Shown here in pieces: positions 46,440-55,506 of a stretch of 64,000 nucleotides of DNA (position 1 is the first letter of the stretch; each line of letters opens with the position of its first letter). Below the pieces are notes generated by a model, which saw only the letters and a list, made by a program, of their open reading frames with translations, was not told the origin of the DNA and ran no database searches. The position numbers and the translations under genes are program-made. The DNA comes from Clostridia bacterium (lineage in GTDB: Bacteria > Bacillota > Clostridia > Oscillospirales > UBA644): positions 36,795 through 100,794 of the forward strand of contig JAGBIM010000022.1 of assembly GCA_017934975.1 (NCBI GenBank), read 5' to 3'.

Positions 46440-46488
46440 ACAGAGTCTTCGATTTATCGACATTTTTTTGAACTGTATTCCCGTTCCG

Positions 46489-46517
46489 TTGACTATAAAA
46501 AAAAGGTATGCTATAAT
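46489..46517 (+). promoter_or_regulatory. Promoter of xpt
   Basis: TTGACT (46489-46494), 17-base spacer, TATAAT (46512-46517), leaving a leader of about 110 bases. Confidence 0.8.
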
Positions 46518-46562
46518 ATGCTATATATTATAGATTCCCGTTGCGCTTACGCAAATCTCCGA

Positions 46563-46612
46563 GACAGACTTTCAAAGGTAATAAAAACCCGGCTGGTCTG
46601 TCCTTTTATTTT
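46563..46612 (+). promoter_or_regulatory. Terminator-like hairpin in the xpt leader
   Basis: GACAGAC (46563-46569) pairs with GTCTGTC (46596-46602), followed by CTTTTATTTT. A small hairpin TTGCG/CGCAA precedes it. The layout suggests attenuation, but the conserved core of the purine riboswitch is not present. Confidence 0.45.
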
Positions 46613-46634
46613 ACGGCAGGAAGAAGGTCGTTGC

Positions 46635-47216
46635 ATGAAAGCAATGGAAGAAAAGATCCGCAAGGAAGGGAAAGTCTTTCCCGGTCACATTCTGAAGGTG
46701 GGCAGTTTTCTGAACCACCAGCTGGATGCGGATTTTCTGATGGAGGTCGGACGCGAAATCGCAGATCTCTACAAGGGAGAAAAGATCGACAAGATCGTCA
46801 CCATCGAAACCTCAGGGGTGGCCGTCGGGTTTGCCGTGGCGGCGGTGCTTCATCTCCCCGTGGTGTACGCGAAAAAACACAGATCCTCCAACCTCTCCCC
46901 CGATCTCTACTCCGCCGTGGTTCATTCTTACACCCACAATACCGATTATACGGTCTACATCAGCAAGGAATATCTGCACGAAGGGGAACGAATTCTGATC
47001 GTGGACGATTTTCTGGCCGTCGGCAACGCGCTGAACGGGCTGATGGATATCGTGGGACAAGCCAAGGCTGAAACGGTGGGAATCGCAACGGCCATTGAAA
47101 AAGGATTCCAAGGAGGCGGCGACGCCCTGCGGGCAAAGGGAATCCGCGTAGAATCCATGGCAATCATCGACGAAATGTCCGACACGGAGCTGGTCTTCCG
47201 CCCTCAGGACCGCTGA
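46635..47216 (+). CDS. xpt: Xanthine phosphoribosyltransferase
   Basis: 193 residues from the ATG after AGAAGG. Type I PRTase: starts MKAMEEKIRKEG, FLNHQLDADFLMEVG (xanthine-specific family stretch), the PRPP loop ILIVDDFLAVGNALNGL. Converts xanthine and PRPP to XMP. Clustered with a nucleoside ABC transporter just downstream, giving a coherent purine salvage unit. Confidence 0.93.
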   Translation: MKAMEEKIRKEGKVFPGHILKVGSFLNHQLDADFLMEVGREIADLYKGEKIDKIVTIETSGVAVGFAVAAVLHLPVVYAKKHRSSNLSPDLYSAVVHSYTHNTDYTVYISKEYLHEGERILIVDDFLAVGNALNGLMDIVGQAKAETVGIATAIEKGFQGGGDALRAKGIRVESMAIIDEMSDTELVFRPQDR

Positions 47217-47278
47217 AATTGATATGTATTTTTTACATATAAAATTTTTTTGCTTTCAAAGCAAGGAGGAAAAAGAAC

Positions 47279-48583
47279 ATGAAAAAGATTTTCGCGCTTC
47301 TCCTCGTTCTCTGCCTGGCTACCGCCCTCTTCGTGGGCTGTGCTCCCGCAGATAACGAAACAGGAACCGACAATGTTGGTGGCGACGAAACCGCGACTCC
47401 CGCCGGAAAAATCAAGATCGGCGCCATCCTGATCGGGGATGAAAACGAAGGTTACACCTACGCCCACATCAAAGGCATTCAGGATGCCGTCAAAGCTCTG
47501 GGCGAAGACAAGGTCGAAGTAATCTGGAAGTACAACGTTGCAGATAACACCGACGCGGCTTACCCCGCTGCCGTAGACCTGGTTGAACAGGGCTGCACCT
47601 ACGTCTTCTCCAACTCCTACGGTCATCAGAGCCACATGCTCCGTGCCGCTATGGAATATCCCGAAGTGAAGTTCGTTGCCGTTACCGGCGACACCGCCAA
47701 GAAAGACAACCTGCCCAACTTCTCCAACGCGTTCAATGCTACCTATCAGTCCCGCTACGTTTCCGGTGTGGTTGCCGGTCTGAAGATCAAGGAACTGGTT
47801 GACGGCGGCAAGCTGACCGACAAGAACCTGGATGCCAACGGCAACGTGAAGATCGGTTACGTAGGCGCCTTCCCCTATGCGGAAGTCGTTTCCGGTTACA
47901 CCGCTTTCTACCTGGGCATCAAGTCCGTTTACGACAAGGTCGTCATGAACGTTTCCTACACCAACTCCTGGTTTGATCCCATTGCCGAAGGCGCCGCTGC
48001 CGAAGCTTTCATTGCGGACGGTTGCGTGGTGATTTCTCAGCATGCTGACTCCACCGGTGCTCCCTCTGCCGTAGAAGCCAAGAACAAGGCCGGCACCACC
48101 GTATTCTGCGTAGGCTACAACATCGACATGCTTGCCGTTGCGCCCACCTCCGCTCTGACCTCTGCCACCAACGACTGGTCCGTTTACTACACCTACGCCA
48201 TCGGCCAGGCTCTGAAGGGCGAAGCCATTGCTACCAACTGGGCCAAGGGTTACTCTGATGACGCCGTTGGCATCACCAAGCTGGGTACCGCTTGTGCCGC
48301 AGACACCGCCACCAAGGTTGCCGAAGTGGAAGCCGCTCTGAAGGCAGGTACCACCAAGGTATTTGACACCACCACCTTCACCGCCAAGGAAGCTGCCGGC
48401 GTTAAGGTTGACGAAAACGGCAAAGTTACCGAATATCTTGCCGATATCGACGGTGACTTCACCGGCGAAACCAACGTAGTCAAAGAAGGCTACATCGATG
48501 AATCCAACGCCGAAGAATTCCGCAGCGCTCCCTACTTTGCTCTGCGCATCGACGGAATCATCGAAAACAGCGACGAAAAATAA
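47279..48583 (+). CDS. BMP-family nucleoside-binding lipoprotein
   Basis: 434 residues. Lipobox LFVGC at residues ~16-20, then a disordered Asp/Thr linker. The BMP/PnrA fold starts at KIKIGAILIGDENEGYTYAHIKGIQDA; later GYVGAFPYAEVVSGYTAFYLG. Binds nucleosides (guanosine/inosine type in relatives) outside the membrane and delivers them to the ABC permeases downstream. Strong AAGGAGG. A hairpin after the stop likely keeps this mRNA in excess over the transporter genes. Confidence 0.92.
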   Translation: MKKIFALLLVLCLATALFVGCAPADNETGTDNVGGDETATPAGKIKIGAILIGDENEGYTYAHIKGIQDAVKALGEDKVEVIWKYNVADNTDAAYPAAVDLVEQGCTYVFSNSYGHQSHMLRAAMEYPEVKFVAVTGDTAKKDNLPNFSNAFNATYQSRYVSGVVAGLKIKELVDGGKLTDKNLDANGNVKIGYVGAFPYAEVVSGYTAFYLGIKSVYDKVVMNVSYTNSWFDPIAEGAAAEAFIADGCVVISQHADSTGAPSAVEAKNKAGTTVFCVGYNIDMLAVAPTSALTSATNDWSVYYTYAIGQALKGEAIATNWAKGYSDDAVGITKLGTACAADTATKVAEVEAALKAGTTKVFDTTTFTAKEAAGVKVDENGKVTEYLADIDGDFTGETNVVKEGYIDESNAEEFRSAPYFALRIDGIIENSDEK

Positions 48584-48600
48584 TTCTTTTTGACGCAGGA

Positions 48601-48634
48601 AATAAGGGAGGTCCCCTCCGGGACTTCCCTTATT
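48601..48634 (+). promoter_or_regulatory. Intercistronic hairpin in the transporter operon
   Basis: AATAAGGGAGGTCCC pairs with GGGACTTCCCTTATT around four bases. No following T run. Typical of a 3' stabiliser or partial terminator after a binding-protein gene. Confidence 0.65.
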
Positions 48635-48718
48635 CCGATTTATATACGTCGGGAAGGACGGAGCCCCCGTCTGCCTCGGCCCACAGAATACGAAAATACA
48701 TGACGAAGGAGATCAGCC

Positions 48719-50299
48719 ATGGAACAATCCAGCGCCATCCGCCTGGAAAACGTAACGAAGACCTTCGGTTCGGTCGTTGCGAACAAAGATATTTGCCTGG
48801 ACATCCGCTACGGTGAAATTCTCTCGCTTCTGGGAGAAAACGGCAGCGGCAAGACCACGTTGATGAATATGCTTTCCGGGATCTATTTCCCCGATTCCGG
48901 AACCATTTACGCGAACGGAGAGGAAGTTTCCATTCGATCTCCCAAAGACGCATACGATCTGAACATCGGCATGATTCATCAGCATTTCAAGCTGGTGGAT
49001 CTGTTCACGGCGGCGGAAAACATTTTGTTGGGAACGCACAAGGGCAAAAAAGACAATCTGCAGACCGTCGTCACGCGGATTCGGGAAATCTGCGATGAAT
49101 ACGGGTTTGAGGTGGATCCCTATCAAAAAGTATACAATATGTCGGTCTCTCAAAAGCAGACCCTGGAAATCATAAAGGTCCTTTATCACGGAGCGGAGAT
49201 TCTGATTCTGGATGAACCCACCGCGGTTTTGACCCTGCAGGAAACCAGACGCCTTTTCCACGTATTGCGCAACATGAAAGCGGCGGGAAAAGCAATCGTC
49301 ATCATCACCCATAAGCTGAACGAGGTTCTGGAGATCTCCGATCGGGTTTCCATCCTGCGCCGCGGCGAATACATCGACACCGTGGAAACGAAGGACGCAA
49401 CGGAACTGTCCCTCACGGAAATGATGGTGGGGAAAAAGGTCAGCCTGGACATTGCCCGCCCCGAAACGGAAAAGAAGTTGCCCCTTTTGGAGCTGCGGAA
49501 TCTGACCATCAAAAACGACGAAGGCAACCTGGCCATCAAGGACGTGAATTTTTACATTCGCGGAGGAGAAATCCTTGGCGTTGCAGGGATTGCGGGTTGT
49601 GGACAGAAGGAATTGTGCGAAACGATCGCAGGATTGCGCAAGCCGGAAAGAGGCATGATGATTCATCAAGGCGAGGACATTTCGACCATGTCCCCGAAGG
49701 AGATTCTCAACAAGGGTATTTCCATGAGCTTTATCCCCGAAGATCGCCTCGGCATGGGACTTGCCCCTTCCCTTTCCATCACCGATAACATGATCCTGAA
49801 GACCTATTCGGAAGGTCATTCTCCCTTCGTAAACCGCAAAAAGGGGCGATCGGAAGCGGAAGCAGTGATTCAGAATCTGGGCGTCGTCACCCCCTCCACG
49901 GAAACCCCCGTTCGCCGTCTTTCCGGAGGGAACGTGCAGAAGGTTCTGTTGGGACGGGAAATCAAGAGCGGACCGAACGTGATTATCACCGCCTATCCTG
50001 TTCGAGGTCTGGATATTAATTCCTCCTATTTGATTTACGATATTCTCAATCAGCAGAAGCTCAACGGCGTAGGCGTTCTCTTTATCGGAGAAGATCTTGA
50101 CGTTATGCTGTCTCTGTGCGATAAAATTATGGTTCTCTGCCACGGCGAGGTGATGGGAATCGTCAACGCCGCAAACACGACGAAGGAAGAGTTGGGATTG
50201 ATGATGACAGGTGCCATCAACCTGACGAAAGAACGCACCACGGAAACGAAAAAACCGGGCATTGCACCGGATTCTTATATTGAGGAGGGAGACAAATGA
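48719..50299 (+). CDS. Nucleoside ABC transporter ATP-binding protein (two ABC domains)
   Basis: 526 residues. First domain: Walker A GENGSGKTTL (about residue 40), MSVSQKQTLEI signature, LDEPTAVLT. Second domain: degenerate Walker A GVAGIAGCGQKEL and RLSGGNVQKVLLGRE with ITAYPVRGLD, as is usual for the NupO/YufO type. Energises nucleoside uptake. Ribosome site AAGGAG; overlaps the first permease by four bases. Confidence 0.94.
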   Translation: MEQSSAIRLENVTKTFGSVVANKDICLDIRYGEILSLLGENGSGKTTLMNMLSGIYFPDSGTIYANGEEVSIRSPKDAYDLNIGMIHQHFKLVDLFTAAENILLGTHKGKKDNLQTVVTRIREICDEYGFEVDPYQKVYNMSVSQKQTLEIIKVLYHGAEILILDEPTAVLTLQETRRLFHVLRNMKAAGKAIVIITHKLNEVLEISDRVSILRRGEYIDTVETKDATELSLTEMMVGKKVSLDIARPETEKKLPLLELRNLTIKNDEGNLAIKDVNFYIRGGEILGVAGIAGCGQKELCETIAGLRKPERGMMIHQGEDISTMSPKEILNKGISMSFIPEDRLGMGLAPSLSITDNMILKTYSEGHSPFVNRKKGRSEAEAVIQNLGVVTPSTETPVRRLSGGNVQKVLLGREIKSGPNVIITAYPVRGLDINSSYLIYDILNQQKLNGVGVLFIGEDLDVMLSLCDKIMVLCHGEVMGIVNAANTTKEELGLMMTGAINLTKERTTETKKPGIAPDSYIEEGDK

Positions 50300-51423
50300 G
50301 TCACTACGGTTCGACGAAAGAGCCCCTGATCCGTATCGTCAAGCGGGACGGGTTGAAGTCCTGGATTGGCTGGCTGATCCGCGCGGGCGCCATTCTTGCA
50401 GCCCTTCTGATCTGTGCCCTGTTCGTGTTTACCATTACGAAATTGAATCCTCTTGAAGTTTACGAATCCATGACAAAAGGTGCCTTTGGAACCACGCGAC
50501 GCATGTGGATCACCTTCCAGGATACCGCGTTGCTTCTCTGTGTGGCGCTGGGTCTTGCACCCGCCTTCAAGATGAAGTTCTGGAACATCGGCGCGGAAGG
50601 TCAGATCCTGGTCGGCGGTATTTCCACGGCGGCCTGCATGATCTATCTGGGCGATGTGCTTCCCCTTTGGCTGACCATTATTATTATGGTGGTCGCCTCC
50701 TCCCTTTCCGGAGCCCTCTGGGGATTGATTCCCGCCCTGTTCAAATCGAAATGGGGCACGAACGAGACCCTTTTCACCTTGATGATGAACTACATCGCCA
50801 TTCAATTAACGGCGTTTTTCGTAGCTCTGTGGGAAAATCCCGTCGGATCCAACACCGTGGGCGTAATCAATTTGCGCACCCGCGGCGGATGGTTGCCCGA
50901 AATCGGAAGCAACCGCATGGTCTCCCCTTACGTCTTGCCCGTTCTGATCGTTTTGGGGCTGACGGTGTTCATGTTCTTCTACCTGCGCAACAGCAAGCAG
51001 GGCTATGAAATCAGCATCGTGGGCGACAGTGAAAACACCGCCCGTTACGCAGGCATGAACGTAAAAAAGATCGTTCTGCGCACCATGCTTCTCTCGGGCG
51101 GAATCTGTGGACTTGCCGGCTTTATCAACGTAGCGGGCGTGGGACACACCATTTCCACAAACGTGGCAGGCGGTCGCGGATTTACGGCCATCATCGTGGC
51201 GTGGTTGGCAAAATTCAACTCGTTCGTGATGATTTTCGTTTCCCTCTTGCTTATTTTCCTGGAAAAAGGCGCGTCGCAGATCGCTTCGGACTACGGTCTG
51301 AACAACGAGGCATCGGAAATCATGAAGGGAATTATCCTGTTCTTCGTATTGGGAAGTGAATTCTTTATCAACTACCGCGTTATTTTCCGCAAAAATAAGA
51401 AGGAGGAGGAACCCAACGCATGA
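50296..51423 (+). CDS. Nucleoside ABC transporter permease 1
   Basis: 375 residues with about nine hydrophobic helices. Contains APAFKMKFWNIGAEGQILVGG and GRGFTAIIVAWLAKF, the EAA-like and terminal motifs of the BPD_transp_2 family (NupP/YufP type). Forms the channel with permease 2. Overlaps both neighbours by four bases. Confidence 0.94.
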   Translation: MSHYGSTKEPLIRIVKRDGLKSWIGWLIRAGAILAALLICALFVFTITKLNPLEVYESMTKGAFGTTRRMWITFQDTALLLCVALGLAPAFKMKFWNIGAEGQILVGGISTAACMIYLGDVLPLWLTIIIMVVASSLSGALWGLIPALFKSKWGTNETLFTLMMNYIAIQLTAFFVALWENPVGSNTVGVINLRTRGGWLPEIGSNRMVSPYVLPVLIVLGLTVFMFFYLRNSKQGYEISIVGDSENTARYAGMNVKKIVLRTMLLSGGICGLAGFINVAGVGHTISTNVAGGRGFTAIIVAWLAKFNSFVMIFVSLLLIFLEKGASQIASDYGLNNEASEIMKGIILFFVLGSEFFINYRVIFRKNKKEEEPNA

Positions 51424-52430
51424 TTGACAGCATTATTCAATGGATCCAATCTGCCGTTGCCTTCGGCACCGTGATCATGTTCGGCTGCTGCGGTGAGATT
51501 CTGACCGAAAAATCGGGGAACCTGAACCTGGGAATTCCCGGTGCCATGTACATGGGAGGCATTGCCAGCCTTGCAGGGGCCTTCTTTTATGAAAACGCCT
51601 GTCTGACGGCCGGAAGCACACCCAACGCCATTCTTTGCATCTTGATTCCATTCCTCTGTGCCTTTGCGGGCGGTGCTCTGGGCGGTTTGATTTTCAGCTT
51701 TCTGACCACCACCCTGCGGGCAAACCAGAACGTAACGGGGCTGACGCTGACAATTTTCGGAGCAGGACTTGCAAACTTCTTCGGCGGCTCGTTGAACAAA
51801 TTGGCCGGCGGCGTGGGACAGATTTCCATTTCCAACACCAGCGAAACCTACCGAACCACCGTTCCTTTTGTAAAAAGCACGGGCTTTTTCGGAGAAATCT
51901 TCCTTTCCTACGGCTTTTTGGTCTATCTTGCCATCGCCATTGCCGTGATTCTTTCGATCTTCCTGAAACGAACCAAGGCGGGGCTGAACCTGCGCGCCGT
52001 GGGTGAAAACCCTGCGACCGCCGACGCTGCAGGGATCAACGTATCCAAGTACAAATACCTTTCCACCTGCATCGGCTGCGGCATTGCAGGACTGGGCGGT
52101 CTGTATTACGTAGTAGACTACACGAAGGGCACCTGGAACAACGCTGGAACCATCGAAACCCTCGGCTGGCTTGCGGTTGCACTGGTTATCTTCACCACCT
52201 GGAAGCCTTTGAACGCCATTTGGGGATCCTATCTTTTCGGATTCCTTTATTGGTTGTATCTGTACATTGGATTGTTCGGCGTGGAAACCACGAGAAGCAC
52301 CATCTCTCTCATTCAGATGCTGCCCTATCTGGCCACGATGCTCGTTCTGATTCTGACCAGCATCCGCAAGAAAAAGGAAAATCAGCCTCCCGAGAGCTTG
52401 GGTCTTCCCTATTTCCGAGAAGAACGCTGA
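51420..52430 (+). CDS. Nucleoside ABC transporter permease 2
   Basis: 336 residues, polytopic. ILTEKSGNLNLGIPGAMYMGG near the start and LRAVGENPATADAAGINVSKYKY are typical for the second permease (NupQ/YufQ type). Completes the transporter. Last gene of the operon; no good terminator seen after it. Confidence 0.94.
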   Translation: MIDSIIQWIQSAVAFGTVIMFGCCGEILTEKSGNLNLGIPGAMYMGGIASLAGAFFYENACLTAGSTPNAILCILIPFLCAFAGGALGGLIFSFLTTTLRANQNVTGLTLTIFGAGLANFFGGSLNKLAGGVGQISISNTSETYRTTVPFVKSTGFFGEIFLSYGFLVYLAIAIAVILSIFLKRTKAGLNLRAVGENPATADAAGINVSKYKYLSTCIGCGIAGLGGLYYVVDYTKGTWNNAGTIETLGWLAVALVIFTTWKPLNAIWGSYLFGFLYWLYLYIGLFGVETTRSTISLIQMLPYLATMLVLILTSIRKKKENQPPESLGLPYFREER

Positions 52431-52520
52431 CGGAAAAAAAATGTTTTTAGCATAAAAAACGCGTTCATTCAGGGTATAATAAATCATAGCGTAAAAATAC
52501 GATTACGGAAGGTGGGCGAC

Positions 52521-53444
52521 ATGGAACAATCGAATCGAACCAAGGCGCCCAAACGGGGCGGAAAAATCTTCAAACTGGCAATCAAAACCGTTTCGATGAA
52601 TTTTTACCGACACAACCTCAGCAAAAACGCCGCATCCCTTGCGTATTATCTGCTGTTTTCCCTTTTCCCCTTCCTGATCTTCCTGTCCAACCTGTTGGGT
52701 CTTCTGGATCTGAACGTATACACCATCACCCATTTTTTGAGCAATTTCCTTCCATCCGACGTGGTCGCGTTGGTGGAGAACTATCTGGACTACGTTGCAA
52801 CGAACTCCTCTCATACGCTCTTGTGGTTCTCCCTGGTCTTCTCCGTTTGGTTCCCCTTCCGCGCAGTGCAGGGACTGATGGACGACGTTCGACGGGCCTA
52901 CAGTCTGAAGCGACCACGCAATTTTTTGTATTACACGTTGAAACAACTCGTCTACACGATGATGTTTCTCGCCATCCTGGTGCTGACGTTGCTTCTGACG
53001 CTGATGGGCGAAAACGTTCTGAGTTCAATTCTGAGCCTGTTCCCGTCGAATTTGCATCTTTCCGACTACGTGTTGCAGATCTGGCAATATCTCCGCTTCC
53101 TGCCCGCAGGTCTTTTGATGTTCTGCGCCATCGGATTTCTGTATTCCATCGCGCTGGACGAGCCTCGCCCCTTCCGAAGCACGATTCTCGGGGCGTTGAT
53201 TGCATTGATCTCCTGGTTGGTGGTCAGCATCGGATTCTCCTTCTACGTGGAGAACTTCTCCCATTATTCCGCTATTTACGGAACGCTGGGAACGGTAATC
53301 GTTCTGATTCTTTGGCTCTATTTGACCGCATTTCTGCTGATTCTGGGCGCGGAACTGAACGCCGCCATCGAAAAAGCGCGAAACGCCGTAGCCGCAGAAT
53401 TCGAAAGAGAGGCGGATCCCCCGTCTGCAAATGAAACGAAATAA
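52521..53444 (+). CDS. YihY/BrkB family inner-membrane protein
   Basis: 307 residues from the ATG after GGAAGGTGGG (a GTG nine bases earlier is possible). Six membrane helices; family stretches NAASLAYYLLFSLFPFLIFL, FRAVQGLMDDVRRAY and YGTLGTVIVLILWLYLTAFLLILGAELNA. Often misnamed ribonuclease BN; no nuclease motif is present. Function unknown, possibly a transport or lipid-related protein. Confidence 0.92.
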   Translation: MEQSNRTKAPKRGGKIFKLAIKTVSMNFYRHNLSKNAASLAYYLLFSLFPFLIFLSNLLGLLDLNVYTITHFLSNFLPSDVVALVENYLDYVATNSSHTLLWFSLVFSVWFPFRAVQGLMDDVRRAYSLKRPRNFLYYTLKQLVYTMMFLAILVLTLLLTLMGENVLSSILSLFPSNLHLSDYVLQIWQYLRFLPAGLLMFCAIGFLYSIALDEPRPFRSTILGALIALISWLVVSIGFSFYVENFSHYSAIYGTLGTVIVLILWLYLTAFLLILGAELNAAIEKARNAVAAEFEREADPPSANETK

Positions 53445-53449
53445 GCAGC

Positions 53450-53482
53450 AAACCGCCGTGAACCGAAATCACGGCGGTTTTT
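53450..53482 (+). terminator. Terminator between brkB-like gene and spmB
   Basis: AACCGCCGTGA, short loop, TCACGGCGGTT then TTTC. May serve both converging genes. Confidence 0.85.
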
Positions 53483-53487
53483 CTTAG

Positions 53488-53994
53488 CTAAAAAAGAATA
53501 CGACAAACCAAAACGCACAGCGACAGCGTCACGGCGTCGCACAAAAGCGCACAAAAAAGGAATTTCCCGAACCCCTTCCCACTGCCGTTGGGAAGATAGA
53601 CCCCCAGGGTATAAAACGTGGTTTCGGTGGAAGCGGAAAGGACAGCCGCAATACGCCCGATGAGGGAATCGGCTCCGTAAGCACGCAAAAGGTCCTGACA
53701 AAGAGACAGGGCCCCGCCTCCCGACAGAGGACGGACCAGAGCCAAAGGAAGAATTTGGGAAGGAATCTGAAGATGCAGGCAAAGGGGTTCCAACAAACAA
53801 ACCAGGCGGTCCATAGCGCCGGAGGCCCGAAAAACGCCAACGGAGAGAAGCATCAGCAGCAACGTGGGAAAAATCTTCAGGCAAACCTTCAGTCCCTCTT
53901 GCACACCATCGCAAAAATCCGCAAAAACAGGCTGTTTTTCCCAAAGGCCGACGCCGAACACAAACAGAAGCAAAAAGGGCAAAATCAAGCTCAT
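53488..53994 (-). CDS. spmB: Spore maturation protein B
   Basis: 168 residues from the ATG overlapping the spmA stop. Nucleoside-transporter-like gate fold with GLKVCLKIFPTLLLMLLSVGVFRASGAM and GADSLIGRIAAVLSASTETTFYTLGVY, the SpmB signature. With SpmA it affects spore-core dehydration and possibly dipicolinate-linked transport. Confidence 0.93.
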   Translation of the reverse strand: MSLILPFLLLFVFGVGLWEKQPVFADFCDGVQEGLKVCLKIFPTLLLMLLSVGVFRASGAMDRLVCLLEPLCLHLQIPSQILPLALVRPLSGGGALSLCQDLLRAYGADSLIGRIAAVLSASTETTFYTLGVYLPNGSGKGFGKFLFCALLCDAVTLSLCVLVCRILF

Positions 53995-54554
53995 TTTTCC
54001 CCCCGAAAAGCAAAACGGACAAGCAATACGCCGAAAAGGCACGAGAGTACCTGCACGATCCAGACGGCGGGCAAAATGTCCGATGCGTTTCCTGCGCCGT
54101 TGGCCTGGCGCAAGGCAAGAACCGTAGAAGGGATCAACTGCACCGAGCAGGTATTAAGAATCAAAAACACCGCCAAAGAGCGGGTGATTCTACCTTGAAA
54201 AAGGCGAGAGGAGCCTTGAATCCCGTATGGTGTCGCGGCATTTCCCAGACCAAAAAAATTGGAAGCAAGGTTCATGGTCACCGCGTTACGGGCGGTCTCG
54301 TCCCGACGCGTGCGGGGAATTAAGAATCCTACGGGACGGGATAAAAATCGGGAAAAACGGGCCACCAGACCTGCACGCTCGGCGACGCGAATCAAGCCGC
54401 AGAACAGACAAAGGGAGCCTCCCATCTCCAGGATCAGCGTCACGCATCGGGAGGGGGCGGATAAAATCTCCTGCGCAACCGCCGAAACCGTTCCGTTCAA
54501 AAGACCAAAAACGGTTCCGAATAAAATAAGAATAAAGCAAATCCAGCCAATCAA
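53991..54554 (-). CDS. spmA: Spore maturation protein A
   Basis: 187 residues from a TTG. SpmA hallmarks: NLASNFFGLGNAATPYGI and LILNTCSVQLIPSTVLALRQANGA. The predicted ribosome site GGAGGTGA lies 16 bases upstream because a run of ten G (54570-54561 on the minus strand) separates it from the start; a shorter run would give normal spacing. No ATG is available in frame upstream. Confidence 0.9.
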   Translation of the reverse strand: MIGWICFILILFGTVFGLLNGTVSAVAQEILSAPSRCVTLILEMGGSLCLFCGLIRVAERAGLVARFSRFLSRPVGFLIPRTRRDETARNAVTMNLASNFFGLGNAATPYGIQGSSRLFQGRITRSLAVFLILNTCSVQLIPSTVLALRQANGAGNASDILPAVWIVQVLSCLFGVLLVRFAFRGEK

Positions 54555-54560
54555 GAAAAT

Positions 54561-54570
54561 CCCCCCCCCC
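54561..54570. repeat. Homopolymer of ten C (ten G on the spmA strand)
   Basis: Lies exactly between GGAGGTGA and the spmA start. Homopolymers this long are prone to slippage and to sequencing error. Confidence 0.9.
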
Positions 54571-54636
54571 TCACCTCCATTTTATGGATATTCTTACGGG
54601 ATATGACATAAACTGAAGGGAAAAGGAGTGGTATCC

Positions 54637-55452
54637 GTGAAGAAAAACAACTGGATTTATTTTTTAGAAAAACAGTGGCAAACCATCGCCCTCTGCGCCG
54701 TGTGTCTCTGCCTTTCCCTTGCCGTCGTATCGTCCTTTGAATCCCGAACCGCAGAAGCCTTTGCCTCGTCCGATTGGGGGCTTTCCTTCGGCATTACGGG
54801 CGCCGCCCCGCAGGGAAACGTCAGCCAAGAAGAACTTTCGTTATATAACGCGCGTTACATTGCAAACACGCAAGAGAGAAAGATTTATCTGACCTTTGAT
54901 GCGGGATATGAAAACGGATATACGGAACAAATTCTGGACATTCTGAAGCAACACGAAGTTTCCGCCACGTTTTTTCTGGTGGAGCATTACATGGATACCG
55001 CCCCGGAGCTGGTAAAACGCATGGCGGACGAGGGGCACACGGTGGCAAATCACACCGCATCCCACCCGGACATGAGCAAGATTTCCTCCGCGGCGGAATT
55101 GCAAAAAGAATTATCCGCGGTGGAAGAGCGATATCGGGAAATCACGGGACAGGAAATGAAAAAGCTCTACCGACCACCTCAAGGAAAATACAGTATCACA
55201 AACCTGGAACACGCAAAAGAATTGGGCTATACGACCCTCTTCTGGAGCCTCGCCTACGCAGATTGGGACAACAACAACCAACCGAAGCCGCAAAATGCCA
55301 TTCAAAAACTGAACGGAAGGATTCACAACGGAGCCATCGTTTTATTGCACAGCACGTCCAAAACCAACGCACAGATTCTGGATCAGCTGATCCGCGATTG
55401 GAAAGGAATGGGATATACCTTCGGCTCGGTTGAGGATCTGATATTTTCCTGA
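54637..55452 (+). CDS. pdaA: PdaA-type polysaccharide deacetylase
   Basis: 271 residues from GTG at 54637, eight bases after AAGGAG. One N-terminal membrane helix (about 15-36) anchors a NodB domain: LTFDAGYENGYT, HTASHPDM with the H-x3-H metal site, RPPQGKYS, and LLHSTS. The FDAGYENG form is characteristic of PdaA, which deacetylates muramic acid ahead of muramic-lactam formation in spore cortex. Next to spmAB, in keeping with a sporulation role. Confidence 0.9.
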   Translation: MKKNNWIYFLEKQWQTIALCAVCLCLSLAVVSSFESRTAEAFASSDWGLSFGITGAAPQGNVSQEELSLYNARYIANTQERKIYLTFDAGYENGYTEQILDILKQHEVSATFFLVEHYMDTAPELVKRMADEGHTVANHTASHPDMSKISSAAELQKELSAVEERYREITGQEMKKLYRPPQGKYSITNLEHAKELGYTTLFWSLAYADWDNNNQPKPQNAIQKLNGRIHNGAIVLLHSTSKTNAQILDQLIRDWKGMGYTFGSVEDLIFS

Positions 55453-55457
55453 CAATC

Positions 55458-55494
55458 AAAAAGGCCGCTCAAGCAAAGCTTTGAGCGGCTTTTT
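55458..55494. terminator. Bidirectional terminator between pdaA and pit
   Basis: AAAAAGGCCGCTCAA, short loop, TTGAGCGGCTTTTT. Confidence 0.88.
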
Positions 55495-55506
55495 CATGAT
55501 AGAAAA

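Noticed and set aside
46518..46634. Guanine riboswitch before xpt
   Set aside because: The conserved aptamer blocks are absent; only generic hairpins are seen, so it is reported as an undefined leader.
52436..52520. Promoter with TATAAT before the BrkB-like gene
   Set aside because: A TATAAT is present but no acceptable -35 at 16-18 bases was found; left uncalled.
52521..53444. Ribonuclease BN annotation for the YihY/BrkB protein
   Set aside because: Six-helix membrane protein with no nuclease motif; the RNase BN name is a historical misassignment in this family.
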